NCBI GenBank assembly: GCA_949358305.1 | Contig: OX442315.1 | Location: 31,646,427-31,710,426, forward strand | From: Strigamia acuminata | Taxonomy: Eukaryota; Arthropoda; Chilopoda; Geophilomorpha; Linotaeniidae | Direction: 5' to 3' | DNA: 64,000 nucleotides | In this document: positions 10,661-21,700 of the stretch, in pieces | Layout of the letters: each line of letters begins with the position of its first letter | Position numbering within the stretch: position 1 is the stretch's first letter | Made by a program: the position numbers and the translations under genes | The notes under the pieces: generated by a model | Seen by the model: the letters and a program-made list of their open reading frames with translations, nothing else | Database searches by the model: none | Told to the model about the DNA's origin: nothing

Positions 10661-10792
10661 GTAATTCATCGCAAAATAAGAGTTTCTGCGGATGAATCAG
10701 AGCAGATGGCAAATTATCGATTTGAAACTTCAGCTCAGAAATCGACATTTGTGAGTGCTTCTTTATGGAAAATGAAAAATTATTGTTTCTAA
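10661..10792 (+). pseudogene. duplicated last exon of the methyltransferase-like gene
   Basis: The exon, with its acceptor TTTTAG and stop, is copied with few changes (QMGCYRF becomes QMANYRF; MNNYCF becomes MKNYCF). No upstream methyltransferase exons accompany it. Splicing from the EGF exon upstream would enter it in the wrong phase and stop quickly, so it is probably not expressed as protein. Confidence 0.7.
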
Positions 10793-11441
10793 GTTAATAA
10801 GTGCAATCATTTTGACGTTATTTAATTATCTTAAATAAAGTTTGCACATTTAATGATCTGATATTCTGATCTTTGGTAAAGCGTTTTCTGATTTTTGTGG
10901 TGTTTCGAGGTACAGCCTCGTGCTCCCTCTAAAAACCGGTCCTGTTTGTTTCGGAAATTAGGCCTAGCCTGACTAACTTTACCCAATTTACACAAGCTGC
11001 ATTCAAAAACTCTGTTTTAGGTGTTTGTTGTGTTTGTATTTTAACATCATAAAACAAGTGTTAAGTTTGTTTAGTTTATCTTTTCGCCAGGAATTAAAAT
11101 TAGAATTAGAATTAAGAATCTAACTTTGACATAAATATTAATTACAACGGTAAAATATTTTCAAAACAAAATAAATATGAAAATTGAATTCTTTAAATGA
11201 AAAAAATTTAAAACTTTAGTCAGAATTTTAAAATTTAATTTTATAGTTTGTCATTCTGCCGTAAGATGGCGTGGATCGCGTTGTATTGATAACATTATAA
11301 ATATGAAAATAAATGTTAAAAATGTAAGTAAAATTATTTTTAAACAAACAAATAAATTTAAAATGTATAAATTAAAGTATTTCCATGAAGATAACAGTAC
11401 AAAAGCATTAAAGTATAAAAGAAAACAACTTAATTCTTCAC

Positions 11442-11485
11442 ACGCACCAGCCCAATCAACGTCCCAAAAATCCCTACTATATAAA
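11442..11485 (+). promoter_or_regulatory. U6 promoter (PSE + TATA), copy 2
   Basis: ACGCACCAGC at 11442-11451 and TATATAAA at 11478-11485, at -67 and -31 from the U6 start, identical in spacing to the other copies. Confidence 0.8.
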
Positions 11486-11508
11486 CCGAACTGAAGATGA
11501 GAACATAT

Positions 11509-11524
11509 GTATTGCTTCGGCAAT

Positions 11525-11564
<40 letters not shown>

Positions 11565-11614
11565 GGCCCCTGCGCAAGGATGACACGCAAAATCGTGAAG
11601 CGTTCCATATTTTT
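11509..11614 (+). ncRNA. U6: U6 spliceosomal snRNA, copy 2
   Basis: Same transcribed sequence as the copy at 6732, by eye without changes over the ACAGAGA box, the U4-pairing region and the 3' T run. Promoter elements are intact, so it is probably functional. Confidence 0.96.
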
Positions 11615-11847
11615 TTTTCTTAAAAATTTAAATATTCCTATTTGAAAATTCAAAAATTCGATAAAAACTCGAGCCAAGCCAAAGATAATTTTTGTGAAAT
11701 TTTCAACAATTTTGACAACAATCATACCCGACTGAAAATAATAATTAGGTTGTAATGTGGTCCTTTGAACAAGTAAAAATGGCGGCACCGTCTCCTGGCA
11801 TCTCGTTCTGGTCCTAATCGTAACTTTTTTGGCAAGCGCTAATTCCG

Positions 11848-12273
11848 GAGAAATTCTCTGTAAATATCCGTGTTATTTCCAGAGAATTTCTGTGGAAATA
11901 ACCACGTGCCGAGTACGGTGGAATTAATTAAAATCAAGTTACTTCCAAATTGTTTGGATGGTGACTTAAAAAACCCAGGAACCCACTTGGATGCTTTTCT
12001 AAAATAATGTCTCGTTAATAACAGCTGAACTGCATAAGCCGCATCAAACACTCAATCCAAACGTTGTTGCAGTGTCCACTGCAGCATTAAAGTAACAGCG
12101 TCCAAGCCATGTAATGCCCTAAAACAAATATATTAACTTAATCCTAAGCTGCTGGTTAATTATTCTTAAACAAGTTGTTACTTTTGGTACTACATGAGGT
12201 TCTGCTGAAAAGTGTATTGAAAAGTCGTCCGACTCTTCTAACTTTTCAGCCTGCATTTGGTTAATTCTTTAAT
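11848..12273. other. gene-free stretch with a degenerate hairpin
   Basis: Begins with a hairpin at 11848-11897 related to the one at 9803. A minus-strand frame at 11839-12051 (MFDAAYAVQLLLTRHYF...) overlaps it and has no supporting splice context. No confident gene. Confidence 0.35.
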
Positions 12274-12657
12274 TTACAGACTAAATTCCCAAAAATATAG
12301 TCCAAATAAGACTGAAACAATAATTAGGGTTCGCTGAGCCTCGCTGCGTGCAGATGGGAGTCTCATTAGGATTTTCGTACTCTCCACAGACCAATTGTAT
12401 TTATCGACAACAACGCTGTCTATCCTAAAACGAAAGTCGCGGCTGCCGATCCAATGACAAAATCCAACGATGTCAAAGCCAGATCCACCGATGCTCAAGG
12501 TCTTGACTACACCTAGATCCATTAGGTCGTTGAACAAGCGATCTAGGGTAGGGGCTGTCAAACGAAACTTGCACCAACAGTTACTGATGCAATAGACGGT
12601 GGGCGTGAAATGGCGATAGTAATAGGCGTATCTCATCATTTGATTATTGTAGTCCAC
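12274..12657 (-). pseudogene. truncated methyltransferase-like paralogue
   Basis: The minus-strand frame reads QMMRYAYYYRHF, CISNCW, then TLSIGGSGFDIVGFCHWIGS and RIDSVVVDKYNWSVES. It aligns by eye to residues 48-135 of the gene at 4987 (QILRYAYFYRYF, CISNAV, CCIGGGPGSDLVGLCRFMDS, VNAVILDYNDWSRET). The glycine motif is altered (GGGPGSD to GGSGFD). Upstream and downstream exons were not found, and after WSVES the frame runs into unrelated sequence, probably an intron. It is either a diverged partial gene or a relic. Confidence 0.6.
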
Positions 12658-12914
12658 GTCAGTCGGCTGTGCTGGGTTTATTTTTTTTTTCTTTGAAAGA
12701 TTATCAGAATTGGCAAATAAGCAAAAGAAAATTTTTTTTTGTTTTATTAATATTTTTTCTTGAAAAAAAAATAATATTATTTTTACACAATTTTCGGTTA
12801 CAATTCCATTTATTCTTTCAATATAAAATAAGCCCAGCGTCTAATCTATTACAATAATTTGTCCCGATTATCGCATTTTTGCTATTCATTAATAAGGCGG
12901 CCAAAAAAAATAGA

Positions 12915-12928
12915 CGCCCACGGGTGGA

Positions 12929-12971
<43 letters not shown>

Positions 12972-12988
12972 AATTGCGCCACGAAGGC
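12915..12988 (-). tRNA. tRNA-Asn: tRNA-Asn(GTT)
   Basis: The minus strand starts GCCTTCGTGGCGCAATTGG and shows the A box, the D-arm, the anticodon loop CTGTTAA (anticodon GTT), and the B box GGTTCAAGTCC in the T arm. The body matches typical eukaryotic tRNA-Asn. The acceptor stem pairs GCCTTCG with CGTGGGC with one U-U mismatch and one G-U pair, which is slightly unusual but compatible with function. Confidence 0.92.
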
Positions 12989-14055
12989 ACGTGAATTTTA
13001 TACGCCAAGCACAATTGTGACGATTATTTTACTTTGTGCACGAGGAGTTTCAATATATTGTAGATGTGCACTATTATAAACCACCATTAAACTTCTTGTG
13101 AATATGAAGCGATTTGTGCGTGCACAGATGATGAACCATTCGGATATACGCCACGTACAAGCTTGTGCATTAGAGATAATAATATTTCATTTAGGAGCAT
13201 TCAATAAAAAGTCATTTATTTCACTTCTTTCACTTATTTTTACTAACTATGTATTTGCTGAACGCATCAAAGACAATTTTGGATTTTTAACATTGCGCTA
13301 ATAACGGCACATGTCTCAGACAGAGAGTCCAACTGCCAGGATTCGACTGTGTTTCAGAATTTCTTAACCACTTCTTTACGAAAAAAGGAAGCGGATTTAG
13401 AGTTGACTCTGACAATTAGGCATCCATTTTTGTTTAAGTATTTGAGTGGCGACGCCACTGTACACAGGAAGTTGAAACAAACAAACAAACACACACACAC
13501 ACATACATAACAATGTAAACCAATCGACAGATTCTTCCCCGGCTTCGCAGCATTTGGCCTGCTGTAGTGAAGACTAAAACCCCAAAAACATGTAAACAAA
13601 CATAAAAATATCAACACAAAAAAAACAAAAAAAAACCTGATAAAAAACTCAAGCATGATAGTATCCCGTCCCAAAAACTGCACCCAAAAACCGACGGCGT
13701 AGACGAGGTTCCCGATATGGTCGAATCGGAACATAGTGTGTCAACTAAATTGACCGAAAACCAAAGTGTCGTGTCAAGTGCAAGCAGTAGTAATGACGCT
13801 TTTAGTGTATCTTTTTCCAATGTGTCAGTTCTTTCCACGTACAGTAGTCAACTCGACAAAACGACAAATCCTGGTCGTGAATAAAAGCGGAAAATGCAAA
13901 TGAAGTCGTTGAAACGAAAGAGGCTCACCATACCTTCCGGTGAAAAATATAGCACGAACTTGAAAATTTCAGTCGGGAGCTGCCACTGTTAATTTCCTTT
14001 TCTTTCTCTCTTCAAAACTCCGCACGGACAAAGCGCAGAGGGCTTTCCTTTAAAA
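12989..14055. other. gene-free stretch
   Basis: Contains a short AC microsatellite around 13488-13503 and A-rich tracts at 13610-13640. Open frames on both strands here are low-complexity and are not supported. No RNA gene other than the flanking tRNAs. Confidence 0.35.
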
Positions 14056-14142
14056 CAGCTGGTCATCAATCTACCTCTTTAGCTCAGCTGGTCATCAATC
14101 TACCTCTTTAGCTCAGCTGGTCATCCATCTGCCTCTTTAGCT
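14056..14142 (+). repeat. three 29-bp tandem units derived from the tRNA-Thr 5' end
   Basis: Units start at 14056, 14085 and 14114, each beginning CAGCTGGTCATC and ending in CCTCTTTAGCT. The last ten or so bases of each unit equal the first bases of the tRNA-Thr gene, and the third unit runs into the real tRNA. This looks like local expansion by slippage at the tRNA 5' end, giving two extra partial copies of the A-box entry. Confidence 0.85.
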
Positions 14143-14202
14143 CAGCGGTAGAGCACTGGTCTTGTAAACCAGGGGTCGTGAGTTCAATCCTCACAGGAGG
14201 CA
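14131..14202 (+). tRNA. tRNA-Thr: tRNA-Thr(TGT)
   Basis: Acceptor arms GCCTCTT and AGGAGGC pair with one G-U, with discriminator A. The D arm carries AGCTCAGCGGTAGAGC, the anticodon stem CTGGT/ACCAG encloses loop CTTGTAA (anticodon TGT), and the T arm carries the B box AGTTCAATCC. No intron. All arms are intact. Confidence 0.94.
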
Positions 14203-14300
14203 AGCTTTTTTCAAAATATAGTTTTAGAGGTTTTGTTAATTTTTTTTATTATAGAGGTTTCGTTGAGCATTTTAGTTCGTGGGGTCAGTGATTACTCGCG

Positions 14301-14369
14301 GCCAGGATTGCTCTAGAGGTAGAGCATTAGGCTTTTAACAAAGGTTCAAGGTTTGAGTCCATGTATGGT
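14301..14369 (+). pseudogene. degenerate tRNA-Lys(TTT)-like sequence
   Basis: GCCAGGATTGCTCTAGAGGT followed by AGAGCATTAGGCTTTTAAC recalls the D arm and anticodon loop CTTTTAA of tRNA-Lys, and GGTTTGAGTCC is a B-box-like T arm. The acceptor ends do not pair properly and the anticodon stem is broken (TTAGG/AAAGG), so it is a relic next to the intact tRNA-Thr. Confidence 0.7.
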
Positions 14370-14428
14370 TTTATTTGAAGTATTAAAGAATAAATAGACT
14401 ACACTCTCTTCATGATTACACGATTACG

Positions 14429-14485
14429 ATTTTTATTTTTTTTCATTAAAAGAATTGCCTTCTTTTAATGAAAAAAAATAAAAAT
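14429..14485. repeat. perfect 26-bp hairpin
   Basis: Arms at 14429-14454 and 14460-14485 are exact reverse complements (a T-rich arm ending TTTCATTAAAAGAA) with a 5-base loop. It marks the left edge of the third U6 block. Confidence 0.85.
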
Positions 14486-14730
14486 TTAGACAGAAATTTA
14501 AAATTTAAAGAGATAGTCCTAATTTAATTTTATAGTTTGTCATTCTGCCGTAAGATGGCGTGGACCGCGTTGTATTTATAACATTACAAATATGAAAATA
14601 AATGTTAAAAATGAAAGTAAAATTACTTTTAAACAAACTAATATATTGAAAATGTATAAATTAAAGTATTTCCATGAAGATAACAGTACAAAAGCATTAA
14701 AGTATAAAAGAAAACAACTTAATTCTTCAC

Positions 14731-14774
14731 ATGCACCAGCCCAATCAACGTCCCAAAAATCCCTACTATATAAA
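14731..14774 (+). promoter_or_regulatory. U6 promoter (PSE + TATA), copy 3
   Basis: ATGCACCAGC at 14731-14740 (one change from the other copies) and TATATAAA at 14767-14774, at -67 and -31. Confidence 0.75.
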
Positions 14775-14797
14775 CCGAACTGAAGATAAGAAGATAT

Positions 14798-14813
14798 GTA
14801 TTGCTTCGGCAAT

Positions 14814-14853
<40 letters not shown>

Positions 14854-14903
14854 GGCCCCTGCGCAAGGATGACACGCAAAATCGTGAAGCGTTCCATATT
14901 TTT
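14798..14903 (+). ncRNA. U6: U6 spliceosomal snRNA, copy 3
   Basis: Transcribed sequence matches the other copies through the ACAGAGA box and the GCATGGCCCCTGCGCAAGG segment to the terminal T run. Likely functional; only the PSE shows a substitution. Confidence 0.96.
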
Positions 14904-15230
14904 TTTTTTCTTAAAAATTCAAATATTTAATAAAAACCGAGCCAAGCCAAAGATAATTTTTTGTTTAATTTTCACAAAAAAAAAACCAATTGACTTTCCT
15001 TAACTTCCACAAAACATCATACCCGACTGAAAATAATAATTCCGTTGAAATGTGATCCTTTGAAAAAGTAAAAATGGCGGCACCGTTTCCTGGCATCTCG
15101 TTCTGGTCCTAATCGTAACCGATGCGCACGCACGTAATTCCGACACTAAATGGGAGTTGCTCCATCTCCATGTATCATATTCCCAAATTATTTGTGTGGT
15201 AATGCCCAAAAAGTAGTAAACTTTTTTCGG

Positions 15231-15707
15231 ATCTTTTCGCTAGATGGCGTAATTTATTAGAAAAAAATGAATGTAGGCGTTATTGAAAATGACGACGTAG
15301 CATGGCACAGCTGTACCACAGTGAAACGAAACTAAACGATCATCTCTTCACCATAGATTGGGATTGATATTTATATAGCTCACACAGGCAACTTTTCTTT
15401 GAACATCAAACCAGAAAACTGAAGCAGTTTTTGGTCATAGCAAACTAACTATTTTTCAGCACATAACATTATTTTATCCGGCATAAAAAAAGCTTGAATT
15501 AATTCAATCGGTTATGGATGTTTAAAGAAAATATGTTCAGGTATATGTGAGTAGAACAAATTTTTTTTAAAATGATTTTCAACTGCTTGTGTTTTTTTTT
15601 TTATAGAAATATTTATTTTTAATCCGAAAATTGATTATTTTATTCTTCACAATTCTCAGTTTCTTCCCCACTTGATCTTATCTGTGGCTGCACATGAGGA
15701 AACAAAA
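15231..15707. other. upstream region of VPS13B
   Basis: No gene seen. It contains the presumed promoter and 5' UTR of VPS13B, which starts at 15708. No clear core promoter motif could be singled out. Confidence 0.35.
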
Positions 15708-18700
15708 ATGTTTATGATGGAATCAATGATAACATATATAATATGGAGATGTATACAAAAATATGTGAAAAAGTTGGATCCACTTGATACAGAAGTAAGT
15801 TAGAACAGGATTTCATTTTAGCTTTAAATGCGATTCATTTCACCCACACAACAAAAAGATACAATATGTTTACAAAGCTTTGATGCACATGTCTGTGTTT
15901 TTATTACATAGCAGCATAAATTAAACCCCCCTCCCAGCGGCATGCAATTAAATGTTATAAATACATTTCATTAATTTTTCTCTTAATTTGGTCTGTGCTG
16001 TGGTAACTGGTAATGATGAAAATAACTACGGTATGCGGTCCTGACTTTGGACGGGCCCTAGAAAGTTGTCTGGTCCGGAAAATGTCCCGAGTGTGCACTT
16101 TTCTAGTCCGGATAAATGTCATAGTGATAAATATTAAAAAAAATTCACACAATTCGCAATAAAATACTGATTTTTAAGCCAATTGTGGCATCGAATTGTT
16201 TATTCCCAGTTTCCACATTAAATTTTAGTCAAAAGCTCGAAACACGACTCAAAGCATCGATATTTTAGGACGATAATAGTTTGCCCACTGAAGATGATCA
16301 TTTCATCAAAAGGCCTGTGGTTTTGATGTATTATTTGTAGTTTAGGGCACTGTTAATGTCATCCCAGGAGAAAAAAGTTCTGCAGAATTCTGCATGCTCT
16401 GCAGAAAGATTTTCTGCAGAAAAAATTACCAAATTCTGCAGAATTCTGCAGAAAAATGTTAACCTTTTCTGCAGAATATTTTCGGCTGGCAATTTTTCTG
16501 CAGAATTCTACAGAGAAAAAAGATTTTCTGCAGAATTTTTTCGGCAGGCAAATTTTCAGCAGAATTCTGGAGATTTTTTTTACCTGATAGTAATATTACT
16601 TATTTTATTATTATAAAGAAGTAACGCTTCCAGATAAACGTTTATTATGAACATTTATTAGTTATTTTCACCAAATACCATCATGGGCTCAGTGTGATTA
16701 GAAAAGATGCTTAAGTATTGTAAGAGTTATCAGATTTCATTGCACTTTTGTAAATTTTAATTAGGTTTCTGTATGGGCTGGTGATATAATACTTCGTAAT
16801 ATAGACTTCAATCTGGACTTGTTTGAAGAGGAATATCCTGAGTTTGCGTTTTCATTTCTGACAGCTCATATCGAGGAATTTCACATCCACGTGCCTTGGA
16901 CTAAACTTGCGACAGAACCAATTGTTATTACTATTAATTCATTTGAATTATCTTTCAAATTAAAAGATTGCAAACAAGCGCAGAAAAAGGAATCTAAAAC
17001 TGGGTAATGTACAAAATTTCACAACTATTTCTCATACGCTGAAGTACAATATACTGTCCAACATTGCATATTTTCGTACAATTCATACGATTCAATTTTG
17101 TTTTCTCATCTATTTCTAGGTCAAGGTATGGACCCCAGACTTTGGTACCGGAGGATGTTTTTTCATCATATTTAGAATCTATGATGAACAGAGTTGTATG
17201 GAATTTCAATTTTGTGTTGAATAACTTCGTCTTAAAATATATCGAAGAAGATATGGTGTTTACCATCAATGGGAAATCTCGGATTGACACAGCAAACCGA
17301 GAATGGAAAAAAGCTTACATTGACCCCCAAAACGCTGGTCCGATTCTCCGAAAACTAATAACAGTGAATGACTTGACCTTATGTATGGACCAAACAAATG
17401 CAAATGGAGAAATTGAAATCCAACAGGTTGGTATCATTTCTGATTGAAAATGAGCTCTACGTGAATTATTATACAAAAAAATATGCAGAAAATATGCAGA
17501 AAATTTTTCGCAAAAAGAATTCTGTATTGATTGAGAATATGGTTCTAATTTTTTTTAGGCTCCGGTAGTTCTGTGTCCTGCAATTCAATGTCGTTCTTAT
17601 ATTGCCTTTAATGGTTTGACGACAAAGTTTCCACATGTCTTACGTTCGGATTTGGCTTGCGACAAAATGGAAATAAGTATAACTGATCAACAACTTCCTC
17701 TGTGTGTGAGGATATTCCAACTTATCGCTGCTTTGTATCTCGGTGATTTGGAATGGATGCCGTCTAGTAAAAGGACAAATGAGGAGAAAGACGCAGAAAA
17801 GTCATTGTTGGAAGGTTTAGAAGAAGAAGAAACTTGGGAAGCATCTGCTTGGTCTTTAGTACCATTACTAAATCCCACATCAGACGATGACAGTGAAAAT
17901 GGAGATCTGCCTAATCCTAACCCAGTCCTTCATCTTACATTTTATATCCGCAGAATATTATTGTTGTATCAAGTAAGTACATAACATTTAAGACCATGTA
18001 ATATTCTCCCTCCAAAATGCCTCAAAATGTCTGTAGTATCAAATAAACAACGTTCTGTGTTGTTAACTTTGAGTTTCGCGGTGAAGCGTGTTCTGGCGGT
18101 AAAATATTGCAACTTATTCACAAGTTTAAATTTGTCTATTGCACGTAAGTGAATATTGAAATTCCCATGCCTGTTATTACTGTTTTGCTAGACAACTGAA
18201 ACCAACTCAAAAGCATTGGAAGTGGTATTTCGTTGTAATCTTGAGGAATTCATTTTGGATTCGTATACGCGTTATCCAGACTTGGCCAGTTTACAAATAG
18301 GATATGGTGCAGTAGAAGTTGTTAATGTTGGAGATGAGATGAATGTAAATTTAAGAACCTAAACATTATATCTCTTTTTCATTACAATTGTTTCATTCCT
18401 TTAGGGTCCAATTTTGTTTCGTGCTGGCCAATTTGGAGGTAATCAAATGAAGTATTCGGACGTTTCAATGTTCAATGAAAACTATGTTGGAAGTCAAACA
18501 GATAAATGCGATTACAATTGCTCTTGGGAAGAACATTTTCAGAAAATAACTGAAGCTAAAATGTTGAAAATGGGTCCATTTCTTTCAATGGATTATTTCT
18601 ATCACTTAACACAAGGTAATGCTGGTAAAATTCAAATTTGAATTCCATAGTCGGTATTCATTTTACATGATGACTTTTTACACAGAAAAAAATTCAGATT

Positions 18701-21700
18701 TTAACCTAACATACAGAGAAATGGAAGCGAGCAATTTAAAAGAACGCTTAATGCTTCGAATGATTTTTGGACCATGTGAATTAAATGTAACAGGAAATTC
18801 CATGTATCATTTGGTAAATCTTCTTCGTTCGGCCTGGCGAAGACAGTTTAGACTCTATTCCAGTTATCAAGGTTTGAACTATTGTGTTGTAATGATTTGA
18901 TTTACATTAAACTGCGCATAACTTAATTAATTTGTAATATTAACAATGTTTTTTCCCAGATACAAACACTGAAATTGAGCATCGTTCCATTCCAACTGCA
19001 GAAGATGTGCACAAAATGGAGGAATTCATTCCGTTTAAAAGTTACTCGCTGGCATTTATCCAACCCTCAGTTCGGATTTTTCCAACGGAACACTCATGTT
19101 ATGATTTAATGAATACTGCTAGCTGTAAAAAGAATCAAGTAATATTAGAAACTTCGAATTGTCGATTTAAATGAAACCATACACTGCATAAGCACACGCA
19201 CTCACAGTAAATTAAATACAGCAACACTGCAATTCCGATTCTACAGCACTGGTCACATATTAATTCATTGGAAGTTTTGGTATACACAGAAAAATTCAAA
19301 TTTACAAGGAAATGTTCAACCAGTTATCATGTATGACGTTCAACGAGTAGAAATTCAGCAAACTATCCCAATGTATCCCAAAAGAGTAGTTGAAGTTGCA
19401 ATTAATATGACCGATACATCTGAATATTTTTTGCATAACAGTCAATCTCATTTAACAGGAAAGGTAATAAAAAAAATTCGTATCGTAAACGTGTATAGTA
19501 CAGTACATTAGATTTGATTGAAGTTTTTATTATTTGTTTCAGCTTTCTGGTGTTGAGATGAGTTTGGCAAAAACTCATCATGGACATGTTGATGATAAAT
19601 TTAACCTCATTCCACCATTCAGCATTTCAGTTTATTTGATAGAATTGCAGTGTCCCGATATGTGGAATGATCCATCGCAAGCAAAAACTGAACTTTTGAT
19701 GGAAATAGATCGCTTTAGTGTTTATATGACCTGTCCTCAGCTTCTTCTTGTCTCTTCTATACTAAATTCTTGGTACCAACCATCTATTGAAAAAACAACA
19801 TTTGTTTCAACTGATTTACTTGAAAAGGCTATTCTGCTATCTAATGGTATCTTGCATTAATGTTATTTCAATGCTATATTTTTCACGTGTTTTGTTTTGT
19901 TTTTATAGAATTTTCTACCATTGAATTTTTTTTGAATAATTTTGAATGCAAATGCAGCAAAAATGATGATGTTTATTCTGTAATTGCACGCATCAATAGT
20001 TGCTGTATGACGCTGCAACACTGGAGTAAGGAGAAACGGAAGTAGATATACCAATATAAATCACTTGATAATGTTTTACTTCTAGTGAATAACGAATCTC
20101 AGCTTGTAACTTTGCTTCATGGACCCGAGAGCAAGAAAAACATTCATTTTGCAAATTTTTTTAATGAAAGTTCAACAGTAGAAGATTGTTTTGAAACTTC
20201 AAATGACTGTTTAAAAATAGTCATTCAGTTTCCAACCAAAATGGATCATTGTTCAAGTTAAACATCACTTTTAGACTTCTAAACCTGATGTTTAGAAAGT
20301 CTCATGAAACGGTTCTGTCTGTCTGTCCGTCCGTCCGTCGTCAACGATTCCGCAAAAACTATAGCAGCTAGAGCAAAACGGACAACGGCATTAAATTCAG
20401 CATGCTTATATTAGTATTGTAAGGTATTTTCAGATTTCTCGGACCTCCGGTTGAATTAATAAACCGGTTTTAGTGCACTTTTAGCCGTCTAATAATACTA
20501 CTTCCGTCCTGCACAGGAAGTTGTAACATTGTACTAGCGCCACCTGGCGGATCCCGTGAGCCATACGTTGCGATACGTTTTCCGCGCGATTTATTTCCCG
20601 ATTGTAGCAAACCCCGGATGCAACAATTCCGCAGCATATCATTTCAAATTTTGGTGGGATTTTGTTTGTTGTTGCTTTATATTGGCAAAAAAAAATATTT
20701 TTTTTTAAATTACTTTATTTTCTTTTATTTCGGTGTTTTATTTAGGGACAAAAGGACAGGGTTTAGAAGTCTAATATGTAATGCTTCCCTGCATTACAAA
20801 TCCCAGCTTGTTATTGTTGGTTACAGTTACTAAACGTTACTAAATAAACATTTTATTGTAGTTCCAACTTTATTTATCGTATCCATTGAAGGATTTAGTA
20901 TTTATCTTGACCCAGCACTGTACAACTGGATGGACTATTGTCCTAAAGATTTGACGGATGTAAACCCAATTGCACCTGAAAAATTATCTGCAACAGGTAC
21001 TGACTATATTTTCATTTTTAATTGCATTGAAATTTTATCCAGATTATCTTTCCTCAAAAACTGACACTGCAAACGAAGAGAAATATGTTACTTCCACGTT
21101 TTACGACCGTTTATTTTCAATACTCAAACGGCTTGTTATTGAAGTAAATAATTTATTTTATTTTCATCGTGATGTTCAGAGTTACACAATTTGAAACATA
21201 TTTCTAGGTTAAGTGTGAAGCAATCACGTTGTTTTTGCCAACAACCACAACAAGATACGGTTCCAATTTTTTACACATCATCTACAGAATGCAGAAAATG
21301 CATGATTTAGGCATGACGGAAAACACATTGGTCGTCAATTTACCAAGACTAATAATCTTTAGCGGGCCTCAAATGCAAAATTTAGCATCAAAGATTAATG
21401 ATATTCCTGTATGTAAACTGGAAGAATTGAATATGGGTAATTAGCTATTTTTTATTTATTTATTATAGTTTAGTTGATTTACAATTTATGACTTTTAATA
21501 GGTCAGGATTTGTTTCTTTGCTCTCTAACTCTGGAAAATTTCAGCGTTTACACGATATTAGACAAAAGAAAAGGTGTTCACTGTATTAGTCCATTGTCTC
21601 TACGGGCTGCTATTACACTAAAGGCGGAATTACCGTCAGGTGATGAAACATTAAAACTTGATTTGTGTGTACGCGCAAACAATGATTCATTGCAATTGCA

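Larger units (their letters stand above)
10602..11830 (+). repeat. U6-carrying duplicated block, copy 2
   Basis: A near-identical copy of about 5823-7050, starting within the last intron of the methyltransferase gene and running through its last exon, the spacer and the U6 gene to the AAAATGGCGGCACCG flank. It ends where copy 1 continues into ATTCGTAACCG. Confidence 0.75.
14479..15230 (+). repeat. U6-carrying duplicated block, copy 3
   Basis: Same spacer, U6 and downstream flank as blocks 1 and 2 but without the methyltransferase exon. It extends through the AAAATGGCGGCACCG flank and the CACTAAATGGGAGTTGCTCC region shared with 7080-7110. Confidence 0.75.

Noticed and set aside
11251-14875. 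Minus-strand frames of about 100 codons beginning [12 protein letters not shown]
   Set aside because: They are the antisense translation of the U6 gene and its promoter, repeated because the block is repeated.
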